Part shown: positions 9,740 to 18,849 of the stretch, in pieces
Numbering within the stretch: the stretch's first letter is position 1
Layout of the letters: each line of letters starts with the position of its first letter
Source of the DNA: Deltaproteobacteria bacterium
GTDB taxonomy: Bacteria > Desulfobacterota > Desulfobulbia > Desulfobulbales > Desulfurivibrionaceae
NCBI GenBank assembly: GCA_013349285.1
Contig: DUZU01000027.1
Span: forward strand, 1 to 39,245
Length of the DNA: 39,245 nucleotides
Direction: 5' to 3'
The notes under the pieces: model-generated
Databases searched by the model: none
What the model was told of the DNA's origin: nothing
Seen by the model: only the letters and a program-made list of their open reading frames with translations
Program-made: the position numbers and the translations under genes

Positions 9740-10786
9740 TCATTCCCCGCTCATTATCCCGGCCACCGGCCTGGTCGCCTCATTCTGCTCCAGGGCGATT
9801 TTAACCACTGCGGTCAACGGCACCGCCAACAGCATCCCCACCGGCCCCCACAGCCAGCCCCAGAAAATCAGGGCCAGCAATACCACCAGGGGACTGAGGT
9901 TAAGACCCGTGCCCATCAATTTTGGTTCCAAAAAATTTCCGACCACCATCTGCAGCAGGATGAGCACCCCGGCGACCAGCAAGGCGTGACGTACCGAACC
10001 GAATTGAAAAAGGGCCATGGCCACCGGCGGCACCGTTGCGATAAGAGAGCCGATATTGGGGATAAAATTCAAGAAAAAGGTGAGCACCCCCCAGAGCAGT
10101 GCAAACTCAACGCCGAACAACCAGAGGATAAGAGCCGCCATCCCGCCGGTTATGAGGCTGATCATGGTTTTCAAGCCCAGATAATGCTCGATCGCCTGAC
10201 TGATCCGGCTGCCCGCCGCCAAGGCTGCCTCGGACCGCTCCCGGCCTAAGGCCTTAACGAGACGACCCTCCCAGCTCTCCCGTTCCGCGAGGATAAATCC
10301 CAGAAAGAGCAGCACCCAGAAAAAGTTACCGAGAAACTCAAAAAATGACGCCCCCAGCTTTTTAAGAACCCCGCCCACCGGCATGATGCCGGCCCCGTCT
10401 AGATTACCGACAAAGGCGGCGATCATTGTTTTAGCCTCATCGACGTTCATATCGAAAAAACCTAGCCCCTGGGCGGTATAATCCCAGAATTTTTTTTCCA
10501 ACTGCGGCAACTGCCGGACAAACTCCTGGGCATTGGCCTGGACCAATCTGCCGCACAGGTAGATCACTCCGAGCATGGCAAGGACCACCAACATAATTCG
10601 CAGCCAGCTGGGGATCCGAAATCTTTTCAAAAAATCAACCGGAATTCCCAAGGCAAAAAATACCAGCAGAGCAATACTGAAAGGAATAAAAATAAAATCA
10701 AGACTCTTTAAGATAATTACCGACAGCACGGTGATTATCAGCCAGGCGGCGCTGTTCTGCACCCCGTTTGTTCCACTCTTTTCCAC
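9740..10786 (-). CDS. AI-2E / PerM family transporter
   Basis: The 348-residue polytopic membrane protein has the AI-2E transporter family layout. Paired N-terminal membrane segments (about residues 10-65) are followed by a soluble stretch (about 70-150) and then four to five C-terminal segments. The conserved FLNFIPNIGSLIATVPPV region is at about residues 229-246, and GNFLEPKLMGTGLNLSPLVV at about 276-295. The family includes TqsA and PerM and some sodium/proton antiporters, so the substrate is open. I chose GTG at 10786 (VEKSGTNG) because AGGAGGGG sits directly upstream. A longer frame reading back to 11002 would overlap the ribonuclease Z-like gene and has non-protein-like composition. The gap to that gene is 46 bases. 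Confidence 0.88.
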   Translation of the reverse strand: MEKSGTNGVQNSAAWLIITVLSVIILKSLDFIFIPFSIALLVFFALGIPVDFLKRFRIPSWLRIMLVVLAMLGVIYLCGRLVQANAQEFVRQLPQLEKKFWDYTAQGLGFFDMNVDEAKTMIAAFVGNLDGAGIMPVGGVLKKLGASFFEFLGNFFWVLLFLGFILAERESWEGRLVKALGRERSEAALAAGSRISQAIEHYLGLKTMISLITGGMAALILWLFGVEFALLWGVLTFFLNFIPNIGSLIATVPPVAMALFQFGSVRHALLVAGVLILLQMVVGNFLEPKLMGTGLNLSPLVVLLALIFWGWLWGPVGMLLAVPLTAVVKIALEQNEATRPVAGIMSGE

Positions 10787-10832
10787 TTCCCCTCCTCTAA
10801 TATTTAAAAGTATAGGTCCGGTCCGGCCCAGC

Positions 10833-11594
10833 TCATAAGCTGATAGAATCACCCGCCTCCGGCAAAAAGGCGTGCAGATCAGCGGTTTTTTCAAACTCCC
10901 GCGCAATGGCGGCCTGATGCAGCCGCTCAAAATGAGCGACATGGACCACGGCAAGATGCTTTGCCCCGGCCTTACGGGCAAAAGCGGCCACATCACGCAC
11001 ATTGCCGTGGTTGGGGGTATGGCCGGCTAGCCGATATGCTTCATGGATGATCAAATCGCACCCTTGGGCCAGTTTACCGCTCTGCTCGGTGGGGCAACCG
11101 TCTCCACTATAAAATACAGCTTTTTCATTATCGTCGATCCGCACTGCCAGACAAGGTTGAGAATGGATATTTTCGGCAAACCCCCAGGTTAATCCGGCGG
11201 CTTTAAGGCTCTCCCCCTGCTCGACAATCAAATATTCGAGAGGAAACCTTAATTTCTCCCCAAAGCCGGGATAGGCTAACTCCAAGGCAAGATCAATCTT
11301 TTCACGAATTCCTTCCCTGCCGATTACCTGCAACGGTTTTATCCTGCCCATTTCCCAAAAACGTAACAGCAGCAATGGAACACCAAAAAAATGATCGCCG
11401 TGAAAATGGGAAATCCACAGAGCATCTAAAGCATCCGCCTCTAAATTAAAGGAAAAATATCGATGAGGGGTGGTAAAGCCACAGTCAAGTAGGATATAAT
11501 GCTTTTTGGCCCCGAATTCTGATTCCACTAAAATCGAGGTGTTGCCACAGGCCGGATCGCATGCCTCGCCAACCCCCAAAAAAGTAACCTTCAT
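10833..11594 (-). CDS. Ribonuclease Z-like metallo-beta-lactamase-fold hydrolase
   Basis: The 253-residue protein has the MBL fold. The zinc motif HFHGDH (H63, H65, D67, H68) is present, with YSGD supplying the bridging aspartate, and IIHEAY and VVHVAHF following further on. The start MKVTFLGVGEACD and the HGNVRD stretch are like tRNase Z / ElaC relatives, which mature tRNA 3' ends. The protein is shorter than typical RNase Z (about 300), and the flexible exosite arm is not obvious. It could instead be an RNase Z-like phosphodiesterase of other specificity. It is the first gene of a leftward pair with the AI-2E family gene and is divergent from the SNF2 gene. Confidence 0.85.
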   Translation of the reverse strand: MKVTFLGVGEACDPACGNTSILVESEFGAKKHYILLDCGFTTPHRYFSFNLEADALDALWISHFHGDHFFGVPLLLLRFWEMGRIKPLQVIGREGIREKIDLALELAYPGFGEKLRFPLEYLIVEQGESLKAAGLTWGFAENIHSQPCLAVRIDDNEKAVFYSGDGCPTEQSGKLAQGCDLIIHEAYRLAGHTPNHGNVRDVAAFARKAGAKHLAVVHVAHFERLHQAAIAREFEKTADLHAFLPEAGDSISL

Positions 11595-11716
11595 GTGCTT
11601 CGGACCTATTTACTTAATAATTTAAAACAGATAGAACCATACAACAGAATAAAAACTTATAAACGATAAAAGTATAAACCAAGGACGAAACCAACTTATC
11701 AAATTATATTTTTCCA

Positions 11717-11743
11717 TATAATTATAGTACGTTGTACAATAAT
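11717..11743 (+). promoter_or_regulatory. Perfect -10 box with overlapping inverted repeat (candidate operator)
   Basis: TATAAT at 11717-11722 would place the transcription start near 11729. An inverted repeat with 10-base arms, ATTATAGTAC (11721-11730) and GTACAATAAT (11734-11743), has one mismatch and a three-base centre. It covers the start point and ends directly before the ATG at 11744. No good -35 box is visible. A repressor binding here would block initiation; the transcript would have a leader of only about 15 bases. Confidence 0.5.
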
Positions 11744-14700
11744 ATGCCCTCGACAAAAAACGCAAGCAATACCATTTTTGACACATACAATCGACTGGAG
11801 CCATTGCCCAAGATTATTGTGCAAACCTGCGCCCTGGCGGCCGAGCCCTTGCAAGAAAGGCAACTGGTTGCCTTCTTGCAGGCATTGCCCCTAACCGCCA
11901 TTAATTCCCAAAAAATTAATCCGGAAACGATAAGAAGCTCCGTGGCCGAGCTTATCAACCTCAACCTGTTGGACCAGCTATACCAATGCCATGCCGACCT
12001 TCTTGAACAGGCGGCCCGGGACTCGGCAGCAAACGCCATGGTCAGCGCCCTGGCCCCATTGATCATCGCCGAGTTGCCATCATATAAAAAAACCAGCACA
12101 AAAGCCGTCGAGCATATCTGGCGCCGCACCCTGCGCGACCTGCGGCTCGCCCTTTTTACCGATAACGATTCGGCTTATAACCAGAGCCTGCTTTTACTGT
12201 TGAACCTGCAGGAAAAATTCCCGCGGCGCTTTCCGGAAAATCCGCTGGTCGCCATCTGCAACAACCCTTTCACCAAGAGTTGGTTTGCAACCCTGCCGTT
12301 ACATGTCCAGCTCTATGCCCTCCATCAAATATTTACGGCAAGCCTGCAGCAGATGACCTCTGCGACCTTAGCCGTCGAATTTCTTGCCGACCGAAAATTT
12401 CTCGCCTCTCTGCCATCGGCAAACAGCTCTTCTTTTTATTATCTGCTCATCAACCAACTGCTGCTTCGCGGGGAGATAACCAAAGCCCGGCAGTTCCTTG
12501 CCGAGGCGGCAACCAACCATACTCCTCTGGGACTTAAAGGTTGGCTCAGTTTTCTCACCGGCGACAATAGCCGGGCCCTCCAATATTTTGAGGATGACGT
12601 TGCTGAGATCAGAAAGATCAACCGCAACCCCAAGGCCTATTTCACCGGCATCGAGGGGCTTTTTTATCTGTTGGCCCTGCTCAAGGAGGGCAATTATGCC
12701 TTCCACGACACCATCCGCTTTATCGTAACCAGCATAGAGGAGATCCAGCCTCACAACCTCTTTCTATCCTCATATTCACTGCTGCTGGCGGTGGTTGAGG
12801 CAAAAGAAAACCGGATCGATCTTGCCGGCGAGCGGATCATGCCGCTGAAACGCAGTAAACATACGGACAGCATCTCAACTCTTTTTTTGGGGCTGACAGC
12901 TTACTGGCTCGAAGGCAAAATAAACAGCCACCTGTTAACGCGGATCGACAATTTTTATCAGCTTGCCCAAAACAGCGGCTACTCATTGCTGGCCCAAGAA
13001 TACCAAAACCTGCTCCGGCACGGGGAGGTGGGACTTGCGCAATCAGCCATGACCTCCTCGGCTGACAATTCCTCCCCATGCTCAATTATCGAGGTGGTAA
13101 AACCGGAGGAACAATGGCAACGCGCCCTTCGGGCCCTTAATTTCACCACCGCCGACCCGGCCGCCGCAACCACCAGCCAGACCTCACACCGCCTGGCGTG
13201 GATGGTCGACTATGACAAGGCTGAACATAAATTCTCCATCCGCCCCAAAATGCAATCGGTTAATAACCAGGGCCAGTGGACCAAGGGCCGTAATATCTCC
13301 CTCAAAAAACTATACTCCGACAAGCGACCATCCTTTTTAAGCAAACAGGATCAGCGAATCTGCAAGACCTTGCTCGAGGTGCGTGACAAGCGGGGGGTTT
13401 ATTTCCAATTCGACCTGGCCATGACCTTTGCCGCGCTGGTCGGCCATCCCCTTGTTTTTTTAAACGGCTCGCCGAAAACACCGGTGGAAGTGCTCAAGGG
13501 TGAACCGGAGTTGCGGGTTGATCAAAAAAACAATTTTCTTCATGTCAGCCTTTACCCGGAAATAACTGACCAAAAAACCGTTATCATCCGGGAAACCCCA
13601 ACCCTGTTCAAGGTGTTTCCCATTTCCGACGAGCACCGCCGGGTTGCCGATATAATCAGCACCCAAGGCCTGATTGTTCCGGTGACCGGCAAGAATGAAC
13701 TGTTCACAACCCTGGGCAACATTTCATCATTCATGACCGTCCATTCCACCATCGACGGCAGCCCCGTGGGCATAGAAGAAATTCAGGCCAACCCCAACAT
13801 TCACCTGCAACTCCTTCCCTATGGCCAAGGTTTTCGCCTGGCCATGCTGGTCAAACCCCTGCAACCGGAAGGCCCCTACCAGAAACCCGGCGAAGGGCCG
13901 AAAACAATTATTGCCAAGGTCGGCACCAAACGGGTGCAGGCCAGCCGCGATCTGGAACAGGAAGAAATAAACGCCTGTGCCGTAGAACAGGCATGCCCGT
14001 CCCTGGTCAACAGCCCGGACCTGGATCGGGAGTGGATCTTGGAGGATCCTGAAGATTGCCTCCAACTTCTCCTCGAACTGCAAAGCCTGCCCGGAGAAGT
14101 CTCGGTGGAATGGCCCGAAGGGGAAAAGCTCACGGTCAGTCCCCCGGCGGCCCTCAATCAGTTCAACCTCAACATCAGAAAACAGAACAACTGGTTTGAA
14201 ATGACCGGCGAACTCAAGCTGGACGAATCACTCGTTCTCGACATGCGAAAACTACTGGAACTGGCCCGCACCACCGCAAGTAGATTTATCCCCCTGGGCC
14301 ACGGCCATTTTCTATCGCTCAGTCGTGAGCTGCGAAAACGACTCGACGAAATCAACACCTTTGCCGAACTGAAAAAAAACACCATCCGCATGCATCCCCT
14401 GACCAGCCTGGCCCTTAACGATTTCACCGAAGGGGTGGGCCGACTCGAGACCGATACCGGCTGGCTTGAACAAAAGCAGCGATTGCTGGCCGCGCAAGAG
14501 TTGAAGCCACAAATCCCCAGCACCCTCCAGGCTGAATTGCGCGACTACCAGAAAGAAGGCTTTGAGTGGTTGGCCCGCCTGGCCGACTGGGGGGTCGGCG
14601 CCTGCTTGGCGGACGACATGGGCTTGGGGAAAACCCTGCAGGCCCTGGCCATTATCCTCGAACGGGCCGGCCGGGGACCGACCTTGATCGTGGCCCCGAC

Positions 14701-15907
14701 CTCGGTCTGTCTCAACTGGGAAGAGGAAGCGAAGCGCTTTGCCCCGACCCTTAATATCGTAATCTTCGGCGGCCGCAACCGCAAAAAAATTATCCACAAC
14801 CTCAAACCCTTCGATATCCTGATCTCAAGCTACGGCCTGCTCCAGCAGGAATCGGAATTACTGGCAACCAGCCATTTTCAGACCATTGTTCTCGATGAAG
14901 CCCAAGCCATCAAAAATTTCATCACCAAAAGATCCAGGGCCGCCATGCGCCTCAATGGTGAATTCAAAATGATCACCACCGGCACCCCCATCGAAAACCA
15001 TCTGCCGGAACTATGGAACCTGTTTCAGTTCATCAATCCCGGCCTGTTGGGCTCCATCAACCAGTTCAACCAACGCTATGCCGCTCCCATTGAAAAACAT
15101 AACGATATTGAGGCCAAAAAAAATCTAAAGAAGATTATCAGCCCCTTTATCCTGCGCCGGATCAAAGCCCACGTGCTCGAAGAGTTACCGCCCCGCACCG
15201 AAATCGTGCTTCAGGTTGAAATGAGCCGCAGAGAATCGGCCTTTTATGAGGCCATCAGGCAACAGGCCTTGGAAAACTTAAGCAAAACCGACGACTCATC
15301 CAACAAACGGCCGCTGCAGATTTTGGCCGAAATAACCAAACTGCGCCGCGCCTGCTGCAACCCGCGCCTGGTCATGCCCGAATCAAAAATTCCCAGCTCA
15401 AAACTGGAACTGTTCGGCAAGGTGGTGATGGAACTGTTGGAAAACCGGCACAAGGCCCTGGTTTTCAGCCAGTTTGTCGGCCATCTTTCCCTCATTCGGG
15501 CCTTTCTCGACGAATTAAACGTCTCCTACCGTTACCTTGACGGCAATACCCCGGCCCGGGAACGCCAGGCCCAGGTCAAGGCCTTTCAGGCCGGCGAGGG
15601 GGATCTTTTCCTGATCAGCCTTAAAGCGGGCGGCTTGGGCCTGAACCTTACCGCGGCGGATTACGTCATTCATATGGACCCCTGGTGGAACCCGGCGGTT
15701 GAGGATCAGGCCTCGGACCGGGCGCACCGGATCGGCCAGCAGCGTCCGGTAACGATTTACCGGCTGGTGGCCAAAAACACCATTGAAGAAAAAATCGTCC
15801 GCTTGCATCAGGAAAAACGGGCGCTGGCCGACAGTCTGCTCGAGGGCACCAACACCAGCAACAACTTAACCGCGGCGGACCTGCTCAACCTTCTCAAGGA
15901 TATCTGA
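11744..15907 (+). CDS. SNF2-family DNA-dependent ATPase / helicase-like protein
   Basis: The protein has 1387 residues. The C-terminal 450 residues form a complete SWI2/SNF2 motor: DDMGLGKT (Walker A, near residue 957), LDEAQAIKNF (Walker B, DEAQ), TTGTPIENHLPELWN (motif III), then the second lobe VFSQFVGH, SLKAGGLGLNLTAAD and DRAHRIGQQRPV. This motor translocates on double-stranded DNA to remodel or displace bound proteins. The first 900 or so residues are long and poorly recognisable, with helical, repeat-like stretches at about 100-450 (possible TPR-like) and a beta-rich part at about 470-850. A TTG at 11732 could add four residues. There is no visible ribosome binding site. The downstream EamA gene starts one base past the stop, so the two are translationally coupled. 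Confidence 0.92.
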   Translation: MPSTKNASNTIFDTYNRLEPLPKIIVQTCALAAEPLQERQLVAFLQALPLTAINSQKINPETIRSSVAELINLNLLDQLYQCHADLLEQAARDSAANAMVSALAPLIIAELPSYKKTSTKAVEHIWRRTLRDLRLALFTDNDSAYNQSLLLLLNLQEKFPRRFPENPLVAICNNPFTKSWFATLPLHVQLYALHQIFTASLQQMTSATLAVEFLADRKFLASLPSANSSSFYYLLINQLLLRGEITKARQFLAEAATNHTPLGLKGWLSFLTGDNSRALQYFEDDVAEIRKINRNPKAYFTGIEGLFYLLALLKEGNYAFHDTIRFIVTSIEEIQPHNLFLSSYSLLLAVVEAKENRIDLAGERIMPLKRSKHTDSISTLFLGLTAYWLEGKINSHLLTRIDNFYQLAQNSGYSLLAQEYQNLLRHGEVGLAQSAMTSSADNSSPCSIIEVVKPEEQWQRALRALNFTTADPAAATTSQTSHRLAWMVDYDKAEHKFSIRPKMQSVNNQGQWTKGRNISLKKLYSDKRPSFLSKQDQRICKTLLEVRDKRGVYFQFDLAMTFAALVGHPLVFLNGSPKTPVEVLKGEPELRVDQKNNFLHVSLYPEITDQKTVIIRETPTLFKVFPISDEHRRVADIISTQGLIVPVTGKNELFTTLGNISSFMTVHSTIDGSPVGIEEIQANPNIHLQLLPYGQGFRLAMLVKPLQPEGPYQKPGEGPKTIIAKVGTKRVQASRDLEQEEINACAVEQACPSLVNSPDLDREWILEDPEDCLQLLLELQSLPGEVSVEWPEGEKLTVSPPAALNQFNLNIRKQNNWFEMTGELKLDESLVLDMRKLLELARTTASRFIPLGHGHFLSLSRELRKRLDEINTFAELKKNTIRMHPLTSLALNDFTEGVGRLETDTGWLEQKQRLLAAQELKPQIPSTLQAELRDYQKEGFEWLARLADWGVGACLADDMGLGKTLQALAIILERAGRGPTLIVAPTSVCLNWEEEAKRFAPTLNIVIFGGRNRKKIIHNLKPFDILISSYGLLQQESELLATSHFQTIVLDEAQAIKNFITKRSRAAMRLNGEFKMITTGTPIENHLPELWNLFQFINPGLLGSINQFNQRYAAPIEKHNDIEAKKNLKKIISPFILRRIKAHVLEELPPRTEIVLQVEMSRRESAFYEAIRQQALENLSKTDDSSNKRPLQILAEITKLRRACCNPRLVMPESKIPSSKLELFGKVVMELLENRHKALVFSQFVGHLSLIRAFLDELNVSYRYLDGNTPARERQAQVKAFQAGEGDLFLISLKAGGLGLNLTAADYVIHMDPWWNPAVEDQASDRAHRIGQQRPVTIYRLVAKNTIEEKIVRLHQEKRALADSLLEGTNTSNNLTAADLLNLLKDI

Positions 15908-15908
15908 C

Positions 15909-16772
15909 ATGCTCTGGCTCGGCCTTTCCCTGCTCACCGCCCTCGCCGTTGCCATCCGTGATGTTTCCGTCAAGTACTTTAAGGATCTGCCTCCCCTTGA
16001 AATTGCCGCCATCGAGCTGTTCTGGTCATTACCGGCGCTTGGCGCAGGTCTTTACCTTACCCCCATCCCTTTGCTTAACAGCGATTTCTGGTGGGCCTTT
16101 CTACTCTCGCTTCCCCTCAACTGGCTGGCCTACGCCCTTTATCTATACGCGATAAAGGGCTCCCCGCTCTCTTTATCCATCCCTTTTCTCTCTTTCACGC
16201 CGGTTTTCATGATCGCCACCGGCTTTTTGGTGCTCGGCGAAAGGGTCAACGGTTGGGGCGGCTGCGGCACCCTGCTGATTGTAATCGGTGGTTATGTCCT
16301 TTACCTCAAAGATGCCAGATATGGCTGGGCTGAACCATTTAAGTCTTTTTACCGGGAAAAAGGGTCCCGGCTGATGTTCATGGTCGCCTTTGTTTTTTCA
16401 TTGGCCGCGGTCTACGGCAAACAAGGGATTATCAACTCATCCCCTCTTTTTTTCATGTACTCGTTTTTTATCGTCTTCAATCTCACCTTTCTCGCCGGAT
16501 TGCTTTGGCGCGGTCATAGCTCCCTAAAAAAAATCTGGCACCAACGCCAAAAAGGCATATGGCTCGGCACCCTGCTTGTTACCCATCTCAGCTGCCATGG
16601 CCTGGCAATCGCCATCACCACCGCCGCTTACATGATCGCCGTAAAACGCAGCAGCATCCTGATCGCCGTCTTGTTAAGCTGGCTGGTTTTAAAAGAAAAA
16701 GATCTTGCAACCAGGGGACCAGGCGCCTTACTTATGTTTGCCGGCGTCCTGCTGATTACCCTTTACGGATGA
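15909..16772 (+). CDS. EamA / DMT superfamily transporter
   Basis: The 287-residue protein has about ten hydrophobic segments arranged as two EamA repeats (about residues 1-137 and 150-287). The typical end-of-repeat sequences are present: LGERVNGWGGCGTLLIVIGG in the first and LKEKDLATRGPGALLMFAGV in the second. Family members export amino acids, sugars or metabolites; the substrate cannot be told. The ATG begins one base after the stop of the SNF2 gene, so it is expressed from the same message. No ribosome binding site independent of that gene is evident, and the functional link to a DNA translocase is unexplained. Confidence 0.9.
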   Translation: MLWLGLSLLTALAVAIRDVSVKYFKDLPPLEIAAIELFWSLPALGAGLYLTPIPLLNSDFWWAFLLSLPLNWLAYALYLYAIKGSPLSLSIPFLSFTPVFMIATGFLVLGERVNGWGGCGTLLIVIGGYVLYLKDARYGWAEPFKSFYREKGSRLMFMVAFVFSLAAVYGKQGIINSSPLFFMYSFFIVFNLTFLAGLLWRGHSSLKKIWHQRQKGIWLGTLLVTHLSCHGLAIAITTAAYMIAVKRSSILIAVLLSWLVLKEKDLATRGPGALLMFAGVLLITLYG

Positions 16773-16842
16773 AAACCATGTTCAAGCACAATGGAGTTAA
16801 GGGCGGCATAAAACTATTAAATATGACCACATTGCAGGGTGA

Positions 16843-16925
16843 TATAATAAGTGACAATCCGTATTTTAAAGGAGTTTCCTTGACATGCTCGGAGGCGGAC
16901 ATATAGGTTAAGATTATAATGATGT
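16843..16925 (+). promoter_or_regulatory. Candidate promoter elements before motA
   Basis: TATAAT boxes occur at 16843-16848 and 16915-16920, and a TTGACA at 16880-16885, but no pair has ideal spacing. TTGACA with TATAGG (16902-16907) gives a 16-base spacer. If the box at 16915 is used, transcription starts after the upstream ATG at 16919 and the start at 16976 must be used. Confidence 0.3.
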
Positions 16926-16975
16926 ACGATAAGCTGATGCGCCCAAAACAATTTGAGCAAAGGGACTTCTCCCGA

Positions 16976-17860
16976 ATGAAGAAAAAAAATATTACGGATT
17001 TTGCAACAATCATCGGTCTGCTTGGCGCCTGTGGCGTTGTCATGAGCGCCCTCTACGCGGGCGGCAAGTTTTCGCTTTTTTTTAACCTGCAGGCTTTTCT
17101 TCTCGTGGTCGGCGGCAGCTCTTTCATCGTTTTGATAAAGTTTAATTTTCAACATTTTTTACGGGCGGCTCTTATTGCCCTAAAAACTTTTTTCGTAAAA
17201 CAGGAAAATCCCCAGTCAATTATCGACACCATTATTGATATCCAAAAAAATGTCCGCATCCATGGCCTGCTGACCCTGAATACGGATAACATTTCCCCAC
17301 CGTACCTAAAACAAGGCCTGAACTACGTGGTCGACAATATTAATCCCATTATCATCAAAAATACCCTGCACAAGGAAATGCTCCATACCATGGAACGCCA
17401 TCAAAGCGGGATCAAGGTTTTTCGGGCGTTAGCCGATGTAAGTCCGGCCATGGGAATGATCGGCACCCTGATCGGCCTGATGCAGATGCTGTCCGACCTG
17501 GACGATCCGAGCAATATCGGTCCGGCCATGGCTGTCGCTTTACTGACCACGCTCTATGGGGCGATGATGGCCCATATGTTTGCCACCCCGATCGCCGACA
17601 AACTGTTTTTGCGCAACCAAGAGGAACACCTGCTCAAGATGTTGATCACCGATGGCGTCCTTGGCATTCAACAGGCGCTGCACCCATATGTGCTTGAAGA
17701 AATGCTCCTGGCCTATCTCCCCGGTTCTCAACGGGAGGGAGGACGATGGAAAAATCCTCATCCGACTTCTCTGGGCAGGCATAAAAAAAATATCCCCCAC
17801 GCTGAACATCTGCAGCCGGCCCAGCCCCATTATGCGCCGACCGAAAATGAGCCCTTGTAA
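16976..17860 (+). CDS. motA: Flagellar motor stator protein MotA
   Basis: MotA, with MotB, forms the ion-conducting stator that drives flagellar rotation. The 294-residue protein shows four membrane segments (near residues 9-28, 34-50, 152-172 and 187-207). Both conserved proline regions are present: SPAMGMIGTLIGLMQML and ATPIADKL. The cytoplasmic loop lies between segments 2 and 3. A hydrophilic C-terminal tail of about 40 residues (HKKNIPHAEHLQPAQPH) is longer than usual. I prefer the ATG at 16976 because family members begin just before TDFATIIGLLGACG; the ATG at 16919 would add 19 residues. The stop overlaps the motB start by one base (TAATG). The driving ion cannot be read safely. Confidence 0.93.
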   Translation: MKKKNITDFATIIGLLGACGVVMSALYAGGKFSLFFNLQAFLLVVGGSSFIVLIKFNFQHFLRAALIALKTFFVKQENPQSIIDTIIDIQKNVRIHGLLTLNTDNISPPYLKQGLNYVVDNINPIIIKNTLHKEMLHTMERHQSGIKVFRALADVSPAMGMIGTLIGLMQMLSDLDDPSNIGPAMAVALLTTLYGAMMAHMFATPIADKLFLRNQEEHLLKMLITDGVLGIQQALHPYVLEEMLLAYLPGSQREGGRWKNPHPTSLGRHKKNIPHAEHLQPAQPHYAPTENEPL

Positions 17861-18717
17861 TGGAAGAGCCTAAGGCAACCTTAACAGAACAGGCCAAGCC
17901 GCTCACCGAAGATCAAGACGACTTCAAGGAATTATACGGCAAAGATATTTTTGACCAAGAACCCGAATACCATTACGAACAGCCGCTGCCCAAGCAAAAC
18001 AACCGTTGGCTTATCACCTTTGCCGATCTCATGGCGCTACTCCTCTGTTTTTTTGTGCTGCTTTTTGCCATGTCTCAACTTGACCTGGCAAAATTTAGGC
18101 AAATAGCCCAATCCATGTCCATGGCTCTGGGAGGGGGAAAAGTTATTGTTTTGCAACCTGATTCACAACACGGCGGGGTTATAGGTGAAAGAGCTGACGC
18201 CGACCTCTCGGCCAAGCTCAGACTCACCATTCAATGCGCCGAACAACTGCATAATGCCCTCCAACTTGAAATCGATCAACAAAGGCTCGACATCGAGGTT
18301 TCCGGCCAACTTATTATCATCCATATCCTGCAACATGGCTCTTTTGAAATAGGCAGCGCCACGTTAAACCCAAATTTTTTACCTTCCGCCCGCATAATCC
18401 GGGATGCCCTTGTCGATATTCCCGGCGCGGTTACCGTTGCCGGCTATACCGATGACCTACCGGTGACCGGCGGCAAATTTCGCTCTAACTGGGAACTTTC
18501 AGGGGCCAGGGCGTTTTCGGTAATGCACGAACTGTTACGAGACAATATCCTGCCGGATGACAGATTTGTTCTAAAAGGTTGTGGCGCCACCCACCCCAGA
18601 CTCCCCAACACCTCGGAATTCAATCGAGCAAAAAATCGCCGGGTGGAAATCATCATTGACCAACGCGACATCTCACAACCTAACAAATTGGCCATCATAG
18701 CTTCCCAGGGCAAATAA
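17860..18717 (+). CDS. motB: Flagellar motor stator protein MotB
   Basis: The 285-residue protein has one membrane segment at about residues 47-70. Its start, WLITFADLMALLLCFFVLLF, carries the invariant ion-binding aspartate (D52). A linker is followed by an OmpA/MotB peptidoglycan-binding domain at about residues 160-275, with VAGYTDDLPV and the pattern NWELSGARAFSVMHEL. NRAKNRRVEIIID closes the domain and carries the conserved arginines. This anchors the stator to the cell wall. Translation is coupled to motA by the TAATG overlap. No other flagellar genes are in the window, so the stator locus is separate from the main flagellar clusters. Confidence 0.94.
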   Translation: MEEPKATLTEQAKPLTEDQDDFKELYGKDIFDQEPEYHYEQPLPKQNNRWLITFADLMALLLCFFVLLFAMSQLDLAKFRQIAQSMSMALGGGKVIVLQPDSQHGGVIGERADADLSAKLRLTIQCAEQLHNALQLEIDQQRLDIEVSGQLIIIHILQHGSFEIGSATLNPNFLPSARIIRDALVDIPGAVTVAGYTDDLPVTGGKFRSNWELSGARAFSVMHELLRDNILPDDRFVLKGCGATHPRLPNTSEFNRAKNRRVEIIIDQRDISQPNKLAIIASQGK

Positions 18718-18785
18718 CATCAGAGCTGGCCCCATTCCACCAGGCCTAGATATCAACGCGGCTTTACTTCCTAACATCTCTTTGC

Positions 18786-18812
18786 TAATCTATATTAACT
18801 AGTCGTAGATAA
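18786..18812 (+). promoter_or_regulatory. Candidate FliA (sigma-28) promoter
   Basis: TAATCTAT (18786-18793) and GTAGATAA (18805-18812) are 11 bases apart, matching the TAAAGTTT-N11-GCCGATAA plan at 5 of 8 and 6 of 8 positions. It is 38 bases before the cyclase start. A sigma-70 alternative (TTGCTA-18-TAGATA) overlaps it and is weak. Confidence 0.4.
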
Positions 18813-18849
18813 AAGGATAAAGACCTGATCGTTCGCCGGGGATTTTGTA

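Noticed and set aside
10787-11002. A longer N-terminus for the AI-2E family protein
   Set aside because: It overlaps the ribonuclease Z-like gene, is rich in R, C and P, and a good ribosome binding site sits before the GTG at 10786.
11744-16772. A phage-defence island around the SNF2 gene
   Set aside because: Neighbours are an EamA transporter, motAB and an RNase Z-like gene; no nuclease, methyltransferase, protease or toxin module accompanies it.
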